A DNA stretch of 64,000 nucleotides, taken from NCBI GenBank assembly GCA_963782605.1, contig CAWAKK010000005.1, forward strand, positions 62,001 to 126,000. Reading direction: 5' to 3'. The notes under the pieces are model-generated. The model worked only from the letters and a program-made list of their open reading frames with translations, did no database searches and was not told the origin of the DNA. The position numbers and the translations under genes were made by a program. Positions 60,234 through 64,000 of this stretch are shown piece after piece. Position 1 is the stretch's first letter. Every line of letters begins with the position of its first letter. Origin of the DNA: JBDTSW01 sp963782605 (GTDB lineage: Bacteria; Actinomycetota; Thermoleophilia; Solirubrobacterales; 70-9).

Positions 60234-60954
60234 GTGCGCGTACTCGTCCTCCAGCACATCGCCTGCGAGCACCCGGGAGTGTTCTCCGAGGTGATGCGAG
60301 AGCACGACGCCGAGGCCGTGGCCGTTGAGCTCGACGAGGGCGAGCCGCTGCCGGACTGGCGCGAGTTCGACGCGGTGCTGGCGATGGGCGGCCCGATGGG
60401 CGCGGGCGACGATGCGGAGCACCCCGTGGCTCGCAGCCGAGAAGCGGCTGGTCACCGACGCGGTCGAGGCGGGGCGCCCCTTTCTGGGCGTCTGCCTCGG
60501 GGTGCAGCTCCTCGCCGCCGCGCTCGGCGCCCCCGTGTACGCGGCCGAGCAGGCCGAGGTGGGGCTGCTCGAGGTCGAGCTAACGGGCGAGGGACGCGAG
60601 GACCGCCTGTTCGCGGGCATCGACGAGCCCCTGGTCTCGCTCCAGTGGCATGGCGACACCTTCGACCTGCCGCCGGGGGCGGTTCGCCTGGCGCGATCGC
60701 CGCTGGCCGAAAACCAGGCGTTTCGGGTCGGCGAGCGCGCCTACGGCGTCCAGTTCCATCTCGAGGTGACCGGCGAGATGGCGCGCGAGTGGGGCGAGGT
60801 CCCGGCGTATCGCCGCTCGCTCGCCGAGACCCTCGGCGAGGAGCGCGGCGCCGAGTTCATCGCCGACGTGGAGCGTCGCGGAGAGGAACTGCACGCGCTC
60901 GCTCGGCAGCTGTTCGCGAATTGGCTCGAGATCGCAGCGAACGGCAGCGCTTGA
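60234..60954 (+). CDS. Class I glutamine amidotransferase (one +1 frame interruption)
   Basis: GMP-synthase-like GATase. The N-terminus MRVLVLQHIACEHPGVFSEV and AVLAMGGPMGAGDDAEHP are in one frame and WLAAEKRLVTDAVEAGRPFL, with the nucleophile Cys in GVCLGVQLLA, in the next. One surplus C near 60423 (CACCCCGTGG) separates them; corrected length 239 aa. The His of YGVQFHLEVT and a following Glu complete the triad. Stand-alone GATases of this type hydrolyse gamma-glutamyl compounds, which would fit the amine catabolism seen elsewhere in the window. GTG start 9 nt after the PepSY-like gene. Confidence 0.8.
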
Positions 60955-60986
60955 GAATGTACCTTTTTGTCCAATCCCCGGATATA

Positions 60987-61003
60987 GTGCGGCGAGACCG
61001 CAC
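60987..61003 (+). promoter_or_regulatory. Hairpin in the formate dehydrogenase leader
   Basis: GTGCGG-CGAGA-CCGCAC, a 6-bp stem 23 nt before the fdh start, just after TATAGT (60983-60988), a possible -10 element. AAGGAGG follows at 61012-61018 as the ribosome site. Confidence 0.4.
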
Positions 61004-61025
61004 CCGCCCGCAAGGAGGCTGACCG

Positions 61026-62184
61026 ATGGCGACGATCCTCTGCGTCCTATACGACGACCCAGTCGACGGCTACCCGCCCGACTACTCACGCGACGAAGTG
61101 CCCAAGATCGAGGGTTACCCCGACGGCCAGACAGCGCCGACTCCCGACGCAGCTCGACTTCACGCCGGGCGAGCTGCTGGGGTGCGTCTCCGGCGAGCTC
61201 GGCCTGCGCAAGTTCCTCGAGGACGCCGGCCACACCCTGATCGTCACGTCCGACAAGGAGGGCGAGGACTCGGAGCTCGACCAGAACCTGGCCGACGCCG
61301 AGGTGGTGATCTCACAGCCGTTCTGGCCGGCTTACATGACCCGTGAGCGGATCGCCAAGGCCCCGAACCTGAAGCTCATCATCACCGCTGGGATCGGCTC
61401 CGACCACACCGACCTCGACGCGGCGAACGAGGCGGGAATCACGGTTGCCGAGGTCACGTTCAGCAACTCGATCTCGGTTTCCGAGCACGTGGTGATGATG
61501 ATTCTGAGCCTGGTCCGCAATTACATCCCGATGCACCAGATCGTCCTCGACGGCGGCTGGAAGATCGCGGACGCGGTCTCGCGCTCCTACGACCTCGAGG
61601 GGATGCAGGTGGGCACCGTCGCGGCCGGCAGGATCGGCACCGCGGTGCTGAGGCGGCTGAAGCCGTTCGAGGTCGGCCTCCACTACACGGACCGGCACCG
61701 GCTTCCGGCCGAGGTCGAGGAGGAGCTCGGCGCGACCTTCCACGAGTCCACCGAGGCGATGGTCCCGGAGATGGACGTGGTCACGATCAACTGCCCGCTC
61801 CATCCCGAGACCGAGCACATGTTCGACGACGAGATGATCGGCAAGATGAAGCGCGGATCGTTCATCGTCAACACCGCGCGGGGGAAGATCTGCGACCGCG
61901 ACGCTGTCGTCCGGGCGCTCGAGTCGGGCCAGCTCGCGGGCTATGCGGGCGACGTCTGGTACCCGCAGCCGGCGCCCGAGGACCATCCGTGGCGGACGAT
62001 GCCCCACCACGGCATGACCCCGCACACGTCGGGCTCGAGCCTCTCGGCCCAGGCCCGGTACGCGGCCGGCACGCGCGAGATCCTCGAGCACTACTTCGCG
62101 GGGGAGCCGATCCGCGAGGAGTACCTGATCGTCGAAGGCGGCAAGCTGGCCGGCGCCGGCGCCCACTCCTACTCGACGAGATGA
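61026..62184 (+). CDS. fdh: NAD-dependent formate dehydrogenase (one +1 frame interruption)
   Basis: D-2-hydroxyacid-dehydrogenase-fold enzyme oxidising formate to CO2 with NAD+. The N-terminus ILCVLYDDPVDGYPPDYSRD and the continuation PTQLDFTPGELLGCVSGELG lie in adjacent frames; one surplus C near 61144 (ACTCCCGACG) explains it. The corrected protein is 385 aa, close to the roughly 400 aa of Pseudomonas-type FDH. Family-specific stretches are ADAEVVISQPFWPAYMTRER, FSNSISVSEHVVMMILSLVR, the coenzyme motif GTVAAGRIGTAVLRRLKPF, NTARGKICDRDAVV and the catalytic-His region MTPHTSGSSLSAQARYAAGT. This is the soluble, metal-free type, seen mostly in methylotrophs and stress-exposed organisms. folD follows directly. 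Confidence 0.92.
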
Positions 62185-62225
62185 CCCCGGTGGCCGTGGC
62201 AGGCGACCACCTGAGGAGAGCGAGC

Positions 62226-63134
62226 ATGGGGTTCTCGAACGTGCACGGCATCCCGGGTCTGCCCGGGGTCAGCCGCGAGGCCCGGGTCCTCGACGGCCGC
62301 GCGGCGGCAACCGCGGTTTGCGATCGCGTCGCAGCGCATGTCTCCGACCGCCACGCGGTCGGCGAGGCCGCGCCGTCGCTGGCGACGATCGTCGTTGGCG
62401 AGAGCCCGGCCGCGTCGGCGTTCGTCGCGGCCACCGACGCGGCGTGCAGCCGGACCGGCGTGTCGTTCTCGCTCCACCGTTTCGGGGCGGAGGTATCCGA
62501 GGACAAGCTCGAAGCATGCATCGGCGCGCTGAACGACGATTCGACGGTCAGCGGGATCCTGCTCCAGCTACCGCTGCCCGTGACCCTCGATCCGAGGCCG
62601 CTGCTCGAGCGGATCGACCCGCACAAGGACGTCGACGGCCTCCACCTCGCAGACCCCGGGCGGCTCGCCAAGCACGGCGCCCTGCCGCCGGCCACCGCGA
62701 AGGGCATCGTCGCCCTGCTCGATCATCATGGGGTCGAGCTGGCGGGCCGCCGCGCTGTGGTGATTGGGCGCTCGGAGCTGGTCGGGAGGCCGGTCGCGGC
62801 GCTTTTGAGCCGTCGCGACAGCACGGTGACCGTGTGCCACACGCGAACCCGCGAGCTTGAGCATGAGTGTCGGAGGGCGGAGATCCTGATCGTCGCCGCT
62901 GGCCGGCCGCACCTGATCGGCGAGGCTCACGTCCGCCACGGCGCGACCGTCATCGACGTCGGGATCCATCGCGTGGGCGAGCGCCTCACCGGTGACGTCG
63001 ATTTCGAGGCCGTGCGCCGCCGCGCCGGCGCGGTGTCCCCGGTCCCGGGCGGGGTGGGTCCGATGACAGTCGCCTCGCTGCTCGAAAACACCCTGGTGGC
63101 GGCGACGAGCCGAGCGCCGGTGGCTGTCGGCTGA
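62226..63134 (+). CDS. folD: FolD-like methylenetetrahydrofolate dehydrogenase
   Basis: A roughly 302-aa FolD-fold protein (C1-THF interconversion). The substrate and cofactor motifs GILLQLPLP, DPHKDVDGLH, VVIGRSELVGRPVAALL and SPVPGGVGPMTVASLLENT are present. At the position of the catalytic YVxxK motif it reads SAFVAATDAA, so the Tyr is Phe and the cyclohydrolase Lys is Thr. It may therefore be a dehydrogenase without cyclohydrolase activity. ATG 62226 has AGGAGA upstream; ATG 62181, overlapping the fdh stop as ATGA, is an alternative that adds 15 residues. Confidence 0.87.
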   Translation: MGFSNVHGIPGLPGVSREARVLDGRAAATAVCDRVAAHVSDRHAVGEAAPSLATIVVGESPAASAFVAATDAACSRTGVSFSLHRFGAEVSEDKLEACIGALNDDSTVSGILLQLPLPVTLDPRPLLERIDPHKDVDGLHLADPGRLAKHGALPPATAKGIVALLDHHGVELAGRRAVVIGRSELVGRPVAALLSRRDSTVTVCHTRTRELEHECRRAEILIVAAGRPHLIGEAHVRHGATVIDVGIHRVGERLTGDVDFEAVRRRAGAVSPVPGGVGPMTVASLLENTLVAATSRAPVAVG

Positions 63135-63145
63135 GGCCTCTGGAT

Positions 63146-64000
63146 CTAGGCGACGGCGACGGCCGGGCTCTCAACCCGTGCCATCAGGGCCTCGAACACC
63201 CGGTCAGCGGTGTCGATCGACGCGTTCGGGCCCATCAGCCCGACGCGCCACATCGGTGGCGCCTGCGGGCCGAGGCCGCCGCCAACCTCGATCCCCTCCT
63301 CGTCTAGGAGCCGCGTCTGGACCGCCTTCCCGTCGGTCTCGTCGGGCACCCGGATCGCGGTGAGCTGTGGGAGCTGATGGTCCGGTTCCGCGACCAGCTC
63401 GAGGCCCGCCGCGCGTACCCGCTCCTGCAGGTGCGCTCCGGCTTCCGCGTGGCGCGCCCAACGTTGCTCGAGGCCCTCGAGCAGGAGCTGCCGCAGCACC
63501 TCGTGGAGCGCGTAGATGTGGAGGATCGGTGCGGTGTGGTGGTAGGTCGCCGGGCGCTCGACCCAGTAGTCGCGAAGCAGCTCGAGGTCGAGCGAGAACG
63601 GGACCGGCGTCCGCCGCTTGCGGCGCCGCTCGAGGGCGCGATCCGAAACTGCGACGGGGGACATGCCGGGCGGCGCAGCGAGGCACTTCTGGGTGCACGA
63701 GTAGGCGTAGTCGATCCCCCACCCGTCGAAGTCGAGCTCGACGCCCCCGAGGGTCGTGACGCAGTCGACCATGAGCAGGGTCTCGCCTCCGCGCATCGCC
63801 GCTCCGAGCTCGGCGACCGGGTGCTCGCTGCCGGTTGAGGTCTCGCCGTGAACCACCGCCAAGAGAACGGCGTCGGGGTGGCGGTCGAGCGCATCGAGCA
63901 GCTGCTCGTTGGGGACGTGCTCTCCCCAGTCCGCCGAGACCTCGTGGACGCGCGCCCCACAGCGTCGTGCGACCTCTGCGAGGCGCGCGCCGAAGAACCC
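63146..64000 (-). CDS. Class V aminotransferase, serine-glyoxylate/alanine-glyoxylate type (partial)
   Basis: PLP-dependent fold-type-I aminotransferase cut by the window end; the start lies beyond position 64000. The visible 284 residues include VVHGETSTGSEHPVAELGAA, VDCVTTLGGVELDFDGWGID, and the PLP-Lys motif YSCTQKCLAAPPGMSPVAV. The C-terminal domain has YHHTAPILHIYALHEVLRQL and the substrate Arg region MWRVGLMGPNA. Family members interconvert Ser/Ala and glyoxylate. Convergent with folD (11 nt apart), it could link glycine/serine to the C1 genes. Confidence 0.88.
   Translation of the reverse strand, partial: GFFGARLAEVARRCGARVHEVSADWGEHVPNEQLLDALDRHPDAVLLAVVHGETSTGSEHPVAELGAAMRGGETLLMVDCVTTLGGVELDFDGWGIDYAYSCTQKCLAAPPGMSPVAVSDRALERRRKRRTPVPFSLDLELLRDYWVERPATYHHTAPILHIYALHEVLRQLLLEGLEQRWARHAEAGAHLQERVRAAGLELVAEPDHQLPQLTAIRVPDETDGKAVQTRLLDEEGIEVGGGLGPQAPPMWRVGLMGPNASIDTADRVFEALMARVESPAVAVA

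Noticed and set aside
1..64000. CRISPR array, IS element or prophage
   Set aside because: No regularly spaced repeats, transposase, integrase or phage structural genes were found on either strand.

Overview
This is a GC-rich stretch of bacterial chromosome, most likely from an actinobacterium of the Thermoleophilia/Solirubrobacterales type. The evidence is the strong G/C bias at third codon positions, frequent GTG/TTG starts, a deazaflavin (F420)-type nitroreductase, a PotB-PotC fused permease, a PucR/GAF regulator and an RsbU/RsbV/RsbW-type partner-switching cassette. The taxonomic call is inference. No phage, plasmid, IS element, rRNA or CRISPR array was seen. One tRNA (initiator tRNA-fMet) is present.

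Layout. 0.1-3.4 kb: membrane adenylate cyclase and a ThDP-dependent acetolactate-synthase-like enzyme. 3.4-11.6 kb: sugar utilisation (GH13 glucosidase, four-gene sugar ABC transporter, ParB-like protein on the other strand, PfkB kinase, PRC-barrel-like protein). 11.6-16.3 kb: membrane protein, Ppx/GppA phosphatase, tRNA-fMet with a strong terminator, then small genes (XRE regulator, zinc-ribbon protein, secreted protein, SnoaL-like protein, cold-shock protein plus a 47-aa basic protein). 16.4-24 kb: a putative polyamine or gamma-glutamyl-amine regulon (glutamine-synthetase-like ligase, unknown partner, FAD oxidoreductase, IclR regulator, PotBC fusion, PotD) tied together by three copies of a shared palindromic site. 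24-33 kb: GNAT, F420-type reductase, cNMP-domain thioredoxin-reductase-like protein with an MFS exporter, a damaged DHFR-like gene, ArsR/SRPBCC, small membrane proteins, MBL hydrolase. 33.4-39 kb: two convergent ATP-grasp genes and the partner-switching module. 39-45.2 kb: lysine/amino-acid catabolism (saccharopine dehydrogenase-like, fused E1, ALDH7/antiquitin, FAD oxidase). 45.2-53.2 kb: YdeI-like, EamA, flavin reductase, then a DUF1989-GcvT fusion with an acyl-CoA dehydrogenase behind a perfect 12-4-12 palindrome, UspA, APC permease. 53.2-57.7 kb: Zn-ribbon membrane protein, cation/proton antiporter, four-helix-bundle sensor-like protein, PucR-type regulator. 57.8-64 kb: Amt with two tiny membrane genes, PepSY-like protein, class I amidotransferase, NAD formate dehydrogenase, FolD-like protein, and a class V aminotransferase running off the end.

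Two features stand out. First, at least 13 places where a conserved protein is interrupted by exactly one extra base (always +1, never a deletion). Removing one base restores a full-length family member every time; insertion-biased sequencing error is the simplest explanation, but recoding or real decay is not excluded by sequence alone. Second, an apparent IclR regulon with the 13-bp core RRAACNCSGTTCC in front of the FAD oxidase/ligase divergent promoters, the iclR gene itself and potD.

Functionally the window is dominated by uptake and oxidation of organic nitrogen and C1 units: polyamine/amine uptake and oxidation, lysine-type catabolism, THF-dependent C1 transfer (GcvT-like, FolD-like), formate oxidation to CO2 with NADH production, and ammonium transport.
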